Source of the DNA: Bryobacteraceae bacterium
Lineage (GTDB): Bacteria > Acidobacteriota > Terriglobia > Bryobacterales > Bryobacteraceae
Length of the DNA stretch: 8,500 nucleotides
Direction: 5' to 3'
Assembly: GCA_014379815.1 (NCBI GenBank)
Contig: JACMLA010000376.1
Location: 1 to 8,500 of the forward strand
Both the position numbers and the translations under genes were made by a program. Under the pieces are notes generated by a model. That model saw nothing but the letters and a program-made list of their open reading frames with translations, did not search any database and had not been told where the DNA came from. Of this stretch, positions 1 to 6,219 are shown piece by piece; position 1 is the stretch's first letter; each line of letters begins with the position of its first letter.

Positions 1-294
1 GATTGCAGTCTTCCGGGCTGCTGCGGAGATCTCAATCTGGTTGTGCACTTCGCGGGCACCGGCTGACTTTGCCATTCTCGTGGCGTTGCCTTTGTGCTGC
101 ATCACCTCGACCCGGCCTGTGAGCGTGGCAGTTCCGCCGCGTACTCGTATCTGGATCCCGTCCGATGCCAGTTTGGATCGGGCCAGCCGGACTTTGAAGT
201 CTGCGTCGATCTCGTTATCACTTCGAGCCGGCGAAGTTTTGGAAGCCGCGCTCACCAGCGACACGACTGACAGGAAAACCAGGAGAATCCTCAC
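1..294 (-). CDS. Secreted BON-domain protein, C-terminus cut by window edge
   Basis: The minus strand reads open for 98 codons from a GTG at 294 to the left edge, with an in-frame TAA immediately upstream of the GTG, so the start cannot lie further out. Residues 1-18 are a signal peptide (a basic residue, then a run of L, V and F, ending VSLVSAA). From about residue 30 the sequence has the BON-domain pattern: a DADFKVRLARSKLASDG helix, then IQIRVRGGTATLTGRV strands with the Gly-rich turn, then a helix leading to AREVHNQIEI. BON domains are periplasmic or outer-membrane-associated modules that bind phospholipid or other hydrophobic ligands, as in OsmY. No good Shine-Dalgarno is visible before the GTG. 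The gene diverges from the hydrolase at 317 across 22 bp. A second BON copy may lie beyond the edge. The family call is firm; the ligand is unknown. Confidence 0.72.
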   Translation of the reverse strand, partial: MRILLVFLSVVSLVSAASKTSPARSDNEIDADFKVRLARSKLASDGIQIRVRGGTATLTGRVEVMQHKGNATRMAKSAGAREVHNQIEISAAARKTAI

Positions 295-316
295 TTACCA
301 TCAGTGCAAGATTGCC

Positions 317-1165
317 ATGAAAATTCTCGCTATTCCCGTCTTCTTTTTTCTGATCGCGACAACGGGCCAAACAAGCAGGGCCGCCTACCACCGCGATGTC
401 GTGTACGCCGAACGCTCTGACGGAGAATTGACGCTCGACGCCTATGTACCCGATGGCGCTGGACCGCACCCTGCCGTGATTATCGTTCATGGGGGAGGCT
501 GGTCGAAGGGAGACAAGCAGACCTATGTGCAGCCTCTGTTTCCGGTGCTGCAGGACGCAGGGTATGCCTGGTTCAGCATCAACTACCGCCTGGCTCCGAA
601 GCATCGCTTCCCCGAGCCCGCAAAGGACGTGGAAGATGCCATACGCTGGGTCCGGCTGAACTCGGTCGCATACAACATCGATCCCGCCAGATTAGCCCTC
701 ATCGGCGAATCCGCAGGAGGGCATCTCGTGTCGTGGGTGGGCCTGACCAACCCGGCAGGACTGGTCGGGGTAGTGCCATTTTACGCGCCGCATAACCTGC
801 TGACCCGGGCGGAGAAAATTGGAATCAGCGAGAACGTTCAAAATCTGCTGGGCATCACGGCAGACATGAACGGAGAGAACCGCCTCGCTCTAAAGAATGC
901 ATCGCCCTACTATCAGGTGACACCGGCAGCGCCACCGTTTCTGCTGATACATGGGACCAAAGACAAACAGGTTGCCTTCAACCAGTCGGTGAGTATGCAA
1001 AAGCAATTTCGCAAGTTAAGGCTTGCTTGCGATCTGTTTACGGTAAAGGGGGGAGGGCACGGTATGAGTTCGTGGTCTGACCTCGACCCGACCTGGAAGA
1101 ACTACCTCGTGCAATGGCTCCGGGAACGGATGCGGTCAGCGCCGTCACGACAACCCGTTCGGTGA
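317..1165 (+). CDS. Secreted alpha/beta hydrolase (esterase/lipase, Aes-like)
   Basis: This 282-residue protein probably hydrolyses an ester bond of an exported or extracellular substrate. Residues 1-23 form a signal peptide (MKI, then a Phe-rich core, ending SRAA). The oxyanion-hole motif HGGGW is at 58-62 and NYRLAP at 89-94, both typical of the hormone-sensitive-lipase / BD-FAE-like group. The nucleophile elbow GESAGGH puts Ser at 132. The expected acid is Asp216 in HGTKD and the base is His248 in GGGHG, so the triad is complete. The SPYY segment near 196 is also usual in the family. The reading frame stays open back to 41, but that stretch is antisense to the BON gene and gives no signal peptide, so ATG 317 is preferred. 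The Shine-Dalgarno is weak. Possible substrates include acetylated polysaccharide or small esters; nothing in the context decides this. Confidence 0.88.
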   Translation: MKILAIPVFFFLIATTGQTSRAAYHRDVVYAERSDGELTLDAYVPDGAGPHPAVIIVHGGGWSKGDKQTYVQPLFPVLQDAGYAWFSINYRLAPKHRFPEPAKDVEDAIRWVRLNSVAYNIDPARLALIGESAGGHLVSWVGLTNPAGLVGVVPFYAPHNLLTRAEKIGISENVQNLLGITADMNGENRLALKNASPYYQVTPAAPPFLLIHGTKDKQVAFNQSVSMQKQFRKLRLACDLFTVKGGGHGMSSWSDLDPTWKNYLVQWLRERMRSAPSRQPVR

Positions 1166-1230
1166 ACGCGAATTCGAGGTGCCTTCCCATCCGGCGACAT
1201 CTGACATTCCAGAGGTGTATGCTGGCGGGA

Positions 1231-1263
1231 TTTGTACAAAAGGTTTACAACGGGCCTTATACT
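1231..1263 (+). promoter_or_regulatory. Candidate promoter with palindromic operator at the -35 position
   Basis: TTTGTACAAA at 1231-1240 is a perfect 10-bp palindrome. Exactly 17 bp further on lies TATACT (1258-1263), a good match to a sigma-70 -10 box. The -35 hexamer itself (TACAAA) is poor, which would fit a promoter that is repressed or needs activation through the palindrome. A second possible -35, TTTACA at 1244-1249, is too close (8 bp) to the -10 box. Position and spacing are read directly from sequence; the regulatory role is inferred. Confidence 0.35.
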
Positions 1264-1426
1264 GATATGTCTGAATGAATGTCGTCCTACGTTATTGCAC
1301 GGCCACCGAAGCGGAGTATTTCCTAACGGCAGTTCCCGCAAATTGAAAGGGTTTCAGGTCGCGTTCCAGGTTTCGCGGCAGTAAGCGATTCGTAACCTTT
1401 CGCAGTGTTGTCGCAAATATAACTTC

Positions 1427-1430
1427 GGAG
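1427..1430 (+). promoter_or_regulatory. Shine-Dalgarno (GGAG) supporting the GTG start at 1437
   Basis: GGAG lies 6 nt before GTG 1437. This is one of the few good ribosome binding sites in the window and fixes the start of the 559-residue membrane protein. Confidence 0.6.
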
Positions 1431-1436
1431 ATTTAA

Positions 1437-3116
1437 GTGACAAAGAGTTTTTCAGCACCAGCAACGCTTTCAGCACCAACAGCACTTTCGGATAGAACAG
1501 GCAATCTCTGGAATTGGATAGCAGCATTTCTATATCTCATTAACGCAATTCTGGTACTCTCATTACCCATCTTTCCCAGCCAGGATGGCCCGGTTCACCT
1601 TTACTACACCGAGGTCATCCGGGACCTTTTGTTAAATTCCGGTCAATACGGACAGTATTTCGCAATCAAGCAGTTGATCACGCCGTACGCGTTTCAGTAC
1701 TACACGATGATTGCTCTGGAGACGGTTTTCACTCCGGAGATGAGTGAAAAAGTATTGATCTGCCTGTATCTCGCAGCCTTCGGCCTTGGATTCAAGTACC
1801 TGCTGGAGTCGGTTGGCCGCAGAAACACTCCCTGGGTACTGACTAGTTTGCCCTTTGCCATGCACAGTCTGGTATTTATGGGCTTCTTAAATTTTTGCTT
1901 CGCTGTCGCGCTTGCTATGTTCCTGTGCGGTTTTTGGCTCCGATGGGTCAACCGTCTGAATACACGCGCTCTGGTGATTATCGTGTTGACGTTCCTCTTT
2001 CTGATGGTGGTGCACCCGGTGCCGCTCGCGATCTTTCTCAGTTTTGCCGGCCTCACTCTTTTGGTTGACCTCATTGCGGAGCGTTCCAACAGCTCACAAA
2101 CGTTGCTGGAAGCGATCATGGCCCGAAGAACTCAAATCATCCTGCTGTTTATCTTCGGTATCGTCGGACTGCTCTGGGTGATTATGTTCCGAACAGAGCC
2201 ATCGCCCAATGCCATGCGGAACTTCCCCAAAGCTCCACAGGATTTTGGATGGGTTCATAAAATGACCGAGGAAGTGAAGCTTTGGCCCATCGTGCCCTAC
2301 TTCACGATTCCCTATCGGGCGGGCCCGGTCCTGCTGATTTTCGCGGCCATCGTCGCGATAGCGGCTGCGGTTCCTGCCGCACTTCGAAAACTGCCCCGGG
2401 CCGCTGTCGTGTGTCTGCTCACCAGCGCAGCCTGCTATTTGCTATACGTCTTCGCACCGGTACCGCTGAACGGCGCAACTTACTTTGCGAACCGGTTCCC
2501 TATTTTCTGGGTCGTGTTCCTCTTCGCTAGTGCAGCCGCTCTCCCAACCGCTCTGCCAAGCGCGCATTCCAGATTTCGGTACGCAGTCCCGGTGCTGGCA
2601 ATCCCTGTCGCGCTGCTTAGCTTGTTTCTGCAATGGCGGCATACTTCGGCGACTGCGGCGGAACTCACCCCCACGCTCAACGCGAAAGTGATCGGTCCGG
2701 GATCGTTGGGACTCATCTGCAGTGATAGCGCCCGGGACCCTATCCGCTCTTACGATCCGCACCTGTGGCTCGGCGTTCATTATTTCCGGAGATCCAAGGC
2801 GGTATTGGTGAACGCTCCGTGGATGTATCTGCCTCACATCATGCTCAAACCCGTCAAAGCTTCAGATTGGGATTTCATTGACCCGCATCCGATGGCCGAC
2901 TACCTCGGGGCAGGAGATGTGAAACAGCTCCCTTCGTCGAATCTGGCATTCATGATCAGAGCCGGTCGGAACACGCCCAAAATTGCCGAGGCTACAGGAC
3001 GCTGGGGATATAAGCCTGCGGGTTACGACAACGGAATCTTCGAAGTCTATGCTAAACCGGAGCTGCTGCCGGGCATTGCGCAGAATCCGACAACTGCTTC
3101 TGGTCTGCGGCAGTAA
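1437..3116 (+). CDS. Polytopic membrane protein, GT-C glycosyltransferase-like
   Basis: This 559-residue protein starts at GTG with a good GGAG site. After a Ser/Ala/Thr-rich cytoplasmic tail (1-23) I see about 11 hydrophobic segments between residues 25 and 400, then a soluble C-terminal part of about 150 residues. The first loop after segment 1 carries PSQDGPVH (Asp50, His54). This resembles the acidic first-loop motif of GT-C enzymes, which transfer sugars from polyprenyl-phosphate donors on the outer face of the membrane. Other fixed points are MVVHPVP near 183, a polar loop around 250-285, and NRFPIFW before a late helix. The C-terminal domain begins with GSLGLICSDSARD and is probably periplasmic. 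It converges on another GT-C-like gene 16 bp away. I do not recognise a named family, so donor and acceptor are unknown. A transporter or generic membrane protein is the alternative. Confidence 0.6.
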   Translation: MTKSFSAPATLSAPTALSDRTGNLWNWIAAFLYLINAILVLSLPIFPSQDGPVHLYYTEVIRDLLLNSGQYGQYFAIKQLITPYAFQYYTMIALETVFTPEMSEKVLICLYLAAFGLGFKYLLESVGRRNTPWVLTSLPFAMHSLVFMGFLNFCFAVALAMFLCGFWLRWVNRLNTRALVIIVLTFLFLMVVHPVPLAIFLSFAGLTLLVDLIAERSNSSQTLLEAIMARRTQIILLFIFGIVGLLWVIMFRTEPSPNAMRNFPKAPQDFGWVHKMTEEVKLWPIVPYFTIPYRAGPVLLIFAAIVAIAAAVPAALRKLPRAAVVCLLTSAACYLLYVFAPVPLNGATYFANRFPIFWVVFLFASAAALPTALPSAHSRFRYAVPVLAIPVALLSLFLQWRHTSATAAELTPTLNAKVIGPGSLGLICSDSARDPIRSYDPHLWLGVHYFRRSKAVLVNAPWMYLPHIMLKPVKASDWDFIDPHPMADYLGAGDVKQLPSSNLAFMIRAGRNTPKIAEATGRWGYKPAGYDNGIFEVYAKPELLPGIAQNPTTASGLRQ

Positions 3117-3132
3117 CTCAACCTTTCCCGAT

Positions 3133-4779
3133 CTACCAGGGTGGTGAGAATCGGTTAATGCGGTTGCGGGCCGGGTCGTCCGATGAAAAAAGCTTGAGTC
3201 TTTTGGGCGCCGTTTTCTGGAACTCCCACATGGCTGCTTTAAGCTTTTCCTGAATGGAAGGGTCTATCGCAAAGACACCCATCGTCCGATCGCCGAACAC
3301 GTAATTCGAAGGTATTTTCCAGTCTGCGACTGGAATCCACTCCTTCGGAATCCGTTCGGCGACGAAGGGCCATTCCGTCTGCAGGATAGCGAAGTGAGCT
3401 CCTTTAGACTTCGTCCACTCGCTCATCTGAGCAGCTCCGTACCCGGTTCGTCTGTAGATCAACGGTTCTACCGATCCCAGTCCAAAGACGTCCAGAATCC
3501 TCGCCTCAGTGAAGTAACACAGCGCGCCAATGTCGTTGACGGCTATCGTGGACGTGGGAAAGTACTTCGCTACAAAGCGTGCTGGGACAACGTGCTCGAG
3601 GTATCGCTCTTCCGAAACACGGGGGACGGTCCGGATACTCAGTGCTGCCGCCCTTATGGACTGGAATCCGAAAACAACTGCGAAGGCGGCAACGGGAACC
3701 AAAGTCCACGCCTTTCGCCAGGTAGGGGCGAAGCTGACAGCGCCGAGAAAGAGCACCAGCGTGACAATACCTAACGCATTCAAATACGCCTCGTAGCGGT
3801 AATACCAGCCTACTTTCGCAAAGACCACGTGAAGAACCGCGCTCAAAGAGAACAGGAAAAACCAGTCACGCAGGCGGGAACGAATCTGTTCCGGAGCGTG
3901 CTCCAGCAAGATGAGGTGTACGTACAGCATCAACCCCAGAATCAGTAGCAGATGCAAAGTCGGTGCACCATTGGCTTTGTCCACCGCGATTCGCAGTAAA
4001 TCGGTTACCTTTCGGATGTTCTCGACTTTGGCGTAGAAAGAATTCGGGAGAAAGAGGCCTCCCTGCGAGGTGGCGTACACCCCGAAAAATACGATCGGAA
4101 TGACACTGAGAGCTGACTGCAGCGTTGCGGCCAGGAACTTCCGATGGCTGAGCAGGACCAGACAGCCGACTGCAATGACCATCGCGCTCTCGTAACGAAG
4201 CAGGATCATCAGGACGGCAGCAACGCAAAGGAGGGGAAGCGACTTATACCCCGGAGGAGCGTGCGCGTAGGTGATCAGAACGGAGGCATAAAACACCGTC
4301 GCTGCCGCGTGTGCGAGATGCTCCATACCGATAAACGCATTGGAGGTCATCGGCACAAAGAAGATGAGTACCGTCAGGCCAAAGGTCTGGAGCAGGAAGC
4401 GACCAGGTATTTCCCTCTCGAATATGCTGTGGGCCAGCGCAAGGAGCAATGCAGCCGAAAACAGCCCCAGCCACAAAGGAACCATGACATTTGTGCCGAT
4501 GATTCCGAACACACCCGCTATCAGCAGAGGCCAGATCAATGAGGAGGACGCAGAACTAAATTCGTACTGCGTCACTCCCCACAACCCGTGATTTGCAATG
4601 TTCTTTGCCAGCGCTGCGTGGATATAACTATCGTCCAGAGGATATACGAACGACCAGTCCGTTCGCCGGATGCATAGAAAATACGTTACCGCTGCGATTA
4701 CAAAAAAAAAGGAAAATGCGAAAAAAAAGGCACCCTTTCGCTTAAGAAAGCCGAAGCGATTCGTCAGTTCAGAATTCAC
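3133..4779 (-). CDS. GT-C-type membrane glycosyltransferase
   Basis: This 548-residue protein starts at GTG 4779 and ends at TAG. A Phe-rich first helix (about 17-37) leads to a loop with PLDDSYIH (Asp49, Asp50, His54), the D-D/E type motif of GT-C enzymes that use polyprenyl-phosphate sugars. Further conserved-looking points are GMEH at 151-154 after the third helix and LLRYE at 193-197. Together these resemble the ArnT/AftB-like superfamily. I count about 10-11 membrane segments up to residue 375. A periplasmic C-terminal domain follows, with NDIGALCYFTEARILDVFGL, a pattern common in this kind of glycosyltransferase. It is the last gene of a seven-gene minus-strand run, 48 bp after the DUF4440 gene. 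The start lacks a well-spaced Shine-Dalgarno: AGGG lies only 2 nt before the GTG. Codons 17-26 contain long T-runs (see findings). The class is fairly sure; substrates are unknown. Confidence 0.72.
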   Translation of the reverse strand: MNSELTNRFGFLKRKGAFFFAFSFFFVIAAVTYFLCIRRTDWSFVYPLDDSYIHAALAKNIANHGLWGVTQYEFSSASSSLIWPLLIAGVFGIIGTNVMVPLWLGLFSAALLLALAHSIFEREIPGRFLLQTFGLTVLIFFVPMTSNAFIGMEHLAHAAATVFYASVLITYAHAPPGYKSLPLLCVAAVLMILLRYESAMVIAVGCLVLLSHRKFLAATLQSALSVIPIVFFGVYATSQGGLFLPNSFYAKVENIRKVTDLLRIAVDKANGAPTLHLLLILGLMLYVHLILLEHAPEQIRSRLRDWFFLFSLSAVLHVVFAKVGWYYRYEAYLNALGIVTLVLFLGAVSFAPTWRKAWTLVPVAAFAVVFGFQSIRAAALSIRTVPRVSEERYLEHVVPARFVAKYFPTSTIAVNDIGALCYFTEARILDVFGLGSVEPLIYRRTGYGAAQMSEWTKSKGAHFAILQTEWPFVAERIPKEWIPVADWKIPSNYVFGDRTMGVFAIDPSIQEKLKAAMWEFQKTAPKRLKLFSSDDPARNRINRFSPPW

Positions 4780-4788
4780 GTCCCTAGA

Positions 4789-4794
4789 AGTATA
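4789..4794 (-). promoter_or_regulatory. Candidate -10 box (TATACT) close to the GTG at 4779
   Basis: On the minus strand TATACT ends 9 nt before the GTG. If it is a -10 box, the transcript would begin 1-3 nt before the start codon, giving a leaderless or near-leaderless mRNA. No good -35 is present (GGAGCC at 17 bp). The palindrome CGTATACG (4800-4807) sits in the spacer. Tentative. Confidence 0.22.
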
Positions 4795-4827
4795 GCGCCC
4801 GTATACGAACAGGCTCCCCTGGAAACG

Positions 4828-5268
4828 TTAGGGCTTTTTGGTGGTTTGGTGCGCGACCAGTTTCCACATGCTGCCTTGCTTGACCCACACGTGCTGGAGG
4901 AAGACGGTGTTGTCGAAGGGTACGCCGCTGGTTGCTCCGGTCATCCTGGCCATTGTATTTACGACTCCGGTGTTCCCGTGCCAGCTTCTGATCTTCATTC
5001 CGCTGTAGTCGATGCCAGTGTACTTCTGCGAGCCGGTCTTCAGCTTGTCGAGGTACTGGCCTTTGTCTTCCACTACGCCGGACGAGTGTGTGTAGATGAG
5101 GTCGTCGGAGAGCATGGCAGCTAATCCCGTGCGGTCGCCCGCTTTGACGGCAGCAGCCCAGGTCTCTTCAGCTTTACGGATATCGCTTTCAGACCCCGTT
5201 TGCGCCAAAACGGCGGTCGCGATACAGAGTGTGGTAGCAACGAGGGTAACAGGAATAAGCAGCTTCAT
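4828..5268 (-). CDS. Secreted DUF4440 / SnoaL-like (NTF2 fold) protein
   Basis: This 146-residue protein has a clear signal peptide (MKLLIPVTLVATTLCIA, cleavage likely after VLA at 22). The mature part is a single NTF2-like domain: a helix with AEETWAAAVKAGDRTGLAAM, then LSDDLIYTHSSGVVEDKGQYLDKL, then strands ending in VWVKQGSMWKLVAHQTT. The DLIYTHSSG and VWVKQGSMWKLVAHQ patterns are characteristic of DUF4440 proteins, whose pocket can bind or isomerise small molecules but whose function is mostly unknown. The ATG at 5268 has AGGA only 2 nt upstream, so ribosome binding is not optimal. It lies 14 bp behind the 61-residue membrane protein gene and 48 bp before the glycosyltransferase, in the same direction. 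Size is normal for a single-domain member. Family call is strong; function is not known. Confidence 0.83.
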   Translation of the reverse strand: MKLLIPVTLVATTLCIATAVLAQTGSESDIRKAEETWAAAVKAGDRTGLAAMLSDDLIYTHSSGVVEDKGQYLDKLKTGSQKYTGIDYSGMKIRSWHGNTGVVNTMARMTGATSGVPFDNTVFLQHVWVKQGSMWKLVAHQTTKKP

Positions 5269-5278
5269 GATCCTGCAT

Positions 5279-5284
5279 AGTATC
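5279..5284 (-). promoter_or_regulatory. Candidate -10 box (GATACT) close to the ATG at 5268
   Basis: GATACT on the minus strand overlaps the stop codon of the upstream 61-residue gene and ends 10 nt before the ATG of the DUF4440 gene. Its spacing to the start codon is almost the same as for the TATACT box at 4789-4794. A weak TTAATG lies 16 bp upstream (5301-5306). It could be an internal promoter giving a very short leader. Low confidence. Confidence 0.18.
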
Positions 5285-5468
5285 AGCCATGCCCGAAGTA
5301 CATTAACCAGCCAAGCCCGAACAGAGCCAGCATGAAGTAACCAAACGTTTGCAAACCGTAACGGACCCGTTCGCGATCTGTCTTTTTGGTCACCACTCCC
5401 AGAACAACCGAGGTCATGAGAGCGAATAGAAAAGCGGTTTCAAAGTGCGAGAGAGCCATCGTCGGCAT
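5283..5468 (-). CDS. Small two-helix membrane protein (61 aa)
   Basis: The protein has two hydrophobic helices (about residues 9-26 and 42-59) joined by a strongly charged loop, VTKKTDRERVRYG. It ends in the aromatic and Gly-rich GLGWLMYFGHG. It begins 3 nt after the stop of the TM2-like gene, so the two are very likely translationally coupled, and it ends 14 bp before the DUF4440 start. No strong Shine-Dalgarno is visible. A second in-frame ATG at 5459 (MALSHFE) is an alternative start. I do not know a named family. I associate similar short sequences with Acidobacteriota, but that is recollection and not shown here. With its hydrophobic, well-structured composition and tight linkage it looks like a real gene and not a chance frame. 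Function unknown. Confidence 0.72.
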   Translation of the reverse strand: MPTMALSHFETAFLFALMTSVVLGVVTKKTDRERVRYGLQTFGYFMLALFGLGWLMYFGHG

Positions 5469-5471
5469 AGA

Positions 5472-5873
5472 TTAGTCTTTCTGCCCCGTCGCGATCTCCC
5501 AGGCATCGACCATTGCCAAAACGTTCAACAAGCCCGCACCGACAAGGAACTTCGAGCCGTAATCGTGAACATGCCCAGCTACATCGGGCTGGTTATATCC
5601 GAGGGCTACCGTAACGAAGTAAAGCGCTCCGGAGCAGACATGCGACAAAAACCCTCCGCAATAAATGATGATTGTCAGCAGATCTCCACCCTGCGGCTGG
5701 AAAAAAGCTCCGCGCATCAGAATGCCGACCAGAAACATCACGACGACGGAAAGCAATATCAGCAACCCGCGCATTCTCCGGTGTAGCAGGAAGTGTCCGG
5801 CACCGGGGATGAGGAAGCCGAGTGCCACGGCAGCGATTCCGTTAGGCGCTGCTTTTGCGGTTATGTCTGCCAT
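5472..5873 (-). CDS. Small membrane protein, TM2 / DUF6677-like
   Basis: This 133-residue protein opens with a short polar segment followed by ALGFLIPGAGHFLLHRRMRG. This is the Pro-Gly-x-Gly-His and basic-turn pattern seen in TM2-domain-like proteins, between the first helix (about 13-30) and the second (about 36-53). A third segment (about 64-90) contains a Cys-rich ILIYCGG-type stretch and a fourth lies near 107-120, giving about four membrane spans. The name DUF6677 is my best recollection of the family and should be checked. The ATG at 5873 has a good GGAG site 5 nt upstream. It follows the HhH gene after 30 bp and is 3 nt ahead of the 61-residue gene. No enzyme motif is visible, so the role is unknown, perhaps envelope-related. 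Confidence 0.72.
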   Translation of the reverse strand: MADITAKAAPNGIAAVALGFLIPGAGHFLLHRRMRGLLILLSVVVMFLVGILMRGAFFQPQGGDLLTIIIYCGGFLSHVCSGALYFVTVALGYNQPDVAGHVHDYGSKFLVGAGLLNVLAMVDAWEIATGQKD

Positions 5874-5878
5874 CTTTA

Positions 5879-5882
5879 CTCC
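5879..5882 (-). promoter_or_regulatory. Shine-Dalgarno (GGAG) for the gene starting at 5873
   Basis: GGAG on the minus strand sits 5 nt before ATG 5873 and fixes that start. Confidence 0.6.
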
Positions 5883-5903
5883 ACGGTAACAAACGCGGAA
5901 AAC

Positions 5904-6215
5904 TTACTTCTTTTGCTTCGCGATAAGCCTATCTTTGACCTTGGAGTACACACCGGACGGGAGGACCTTTTTCTCTACCAGATCATCTTTGGCACGATAC
6001 GGTCGCCCAGCAATGATCTTTGCGGCATAGGCATCGCCGATCCCGGGCACTATCTTGAGTTCCTCTGCCGATGCGGTGTTGATGTCGATCAGTTTGGCAT
6101 GCGACGATTCGCCTGCGACCGGCGTAGTCTTTTTCGTCGCGGCCGCTGAGCCCTGGCCCAGAAGCGAGGCACTCGCGAGTAAGGCGATCCCGAACAACCG
6201 GAGTCTGTTCTTCAT
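5904..6215 (-). CDS. Exported helix-hairpin-helix protein, ComEA-like
   Basis: This 103-residue protein has a signal peptide (MKNRLRLFGIALLASASLL, cleavage around 22-26), a short Thr/Lys/Ser linker, and one helix-hairpin-helix unit at about 42-90. The core is LIDINTASAEELKIVPGIG with the hairpin PGIG at 57-60, then AAKIIAGRPYRAKDDL. This is the ComEA-type signature: in competence systems such a periplasmic domain binds incoming double-stranded DNA non-specifically. The C-terminus is short and Lys-rich (KDRLIAKQKK), which also suits DNA contact. The start ATG 6215 is 4 nt after the stop of the HNH gene, so the two are probably translationally coupled. No ComEC or pilus gene is in the window, so a competence role is not proven. 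ComEA-like proteins of this size are common and some have other roles. Confidence 0.83.
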   Translation of the reverse strand: MKNRLRLFGIALLASASLLGQGSAAATKKTTPVAGESSHAKLIDINTASAEELKIVPGIGDAYAAKIIAGRPYRAKDDLVEKKVLPSGVYSKVKDRLIAKQKK

Positions 6216-6219
6216 CGCT

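Larger units (their letters stand above)
1166..1436 (+). other. 271-bp intergenic region, probable promoter and leader of the next gene
   Basis: No convincing gene is present. The left end holds a small CGTTC-ggt-GAACG inverted repeat (1157-1169) that overlaps the hydrolase stop and lacks a T-run, so it is not a clear terminator. The middle carries the palindrome and -10-like box described separately. If that promoter is used, the membrane protein at 1437 would have a leader of roughly 165 nt. Within that leader GAAAGG (1345-1350) could pair with CCTTTC (1396-1401), and AGGTTTCG (1368-1375) could pair with CGTAACCT (1391-1398) with one mismatch. These would be weak stems and I do not recognise a known riboswitch. 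Confidence 0.5.

Noticed and set aside
41..316. N-terminal extension of the hydrolase frame back to an ATG at 41
   Set aside because: It is antisense to the BON-domain gene, has low-complexity non-domain sequence, and would bury a good signal peptide starting at 317.
1157..1169. CGTTC-ggt-GAACG hairpin as terminator of the hydrolase gene
   Set aside because: The stem is only 5 bp, it overlaps the stop codon, and no T-run follows.
1102..1341. 79-codon minus-strand frame in the intergenic region
   Set aside because: Arg/His-rich composition typical of a chance frame, overlaps the hydrolase end, and has no start signal.
1275..1346. 23-codon plus-strand frame just after the TATACT box, preceded by a 3-codon frame at 1267
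   Set aside because: It could be a leader peptide by position, but there is no Shine-Dalgarno, no codon pattern such as repeated residues, and no attenuator-like hairpin with T-run.
3394..4591. Several plus-strand open frames of 83-132 codons
   Set aside because: All are antisense to the minus-strand glycosyltransferase and have no recognisable domain.
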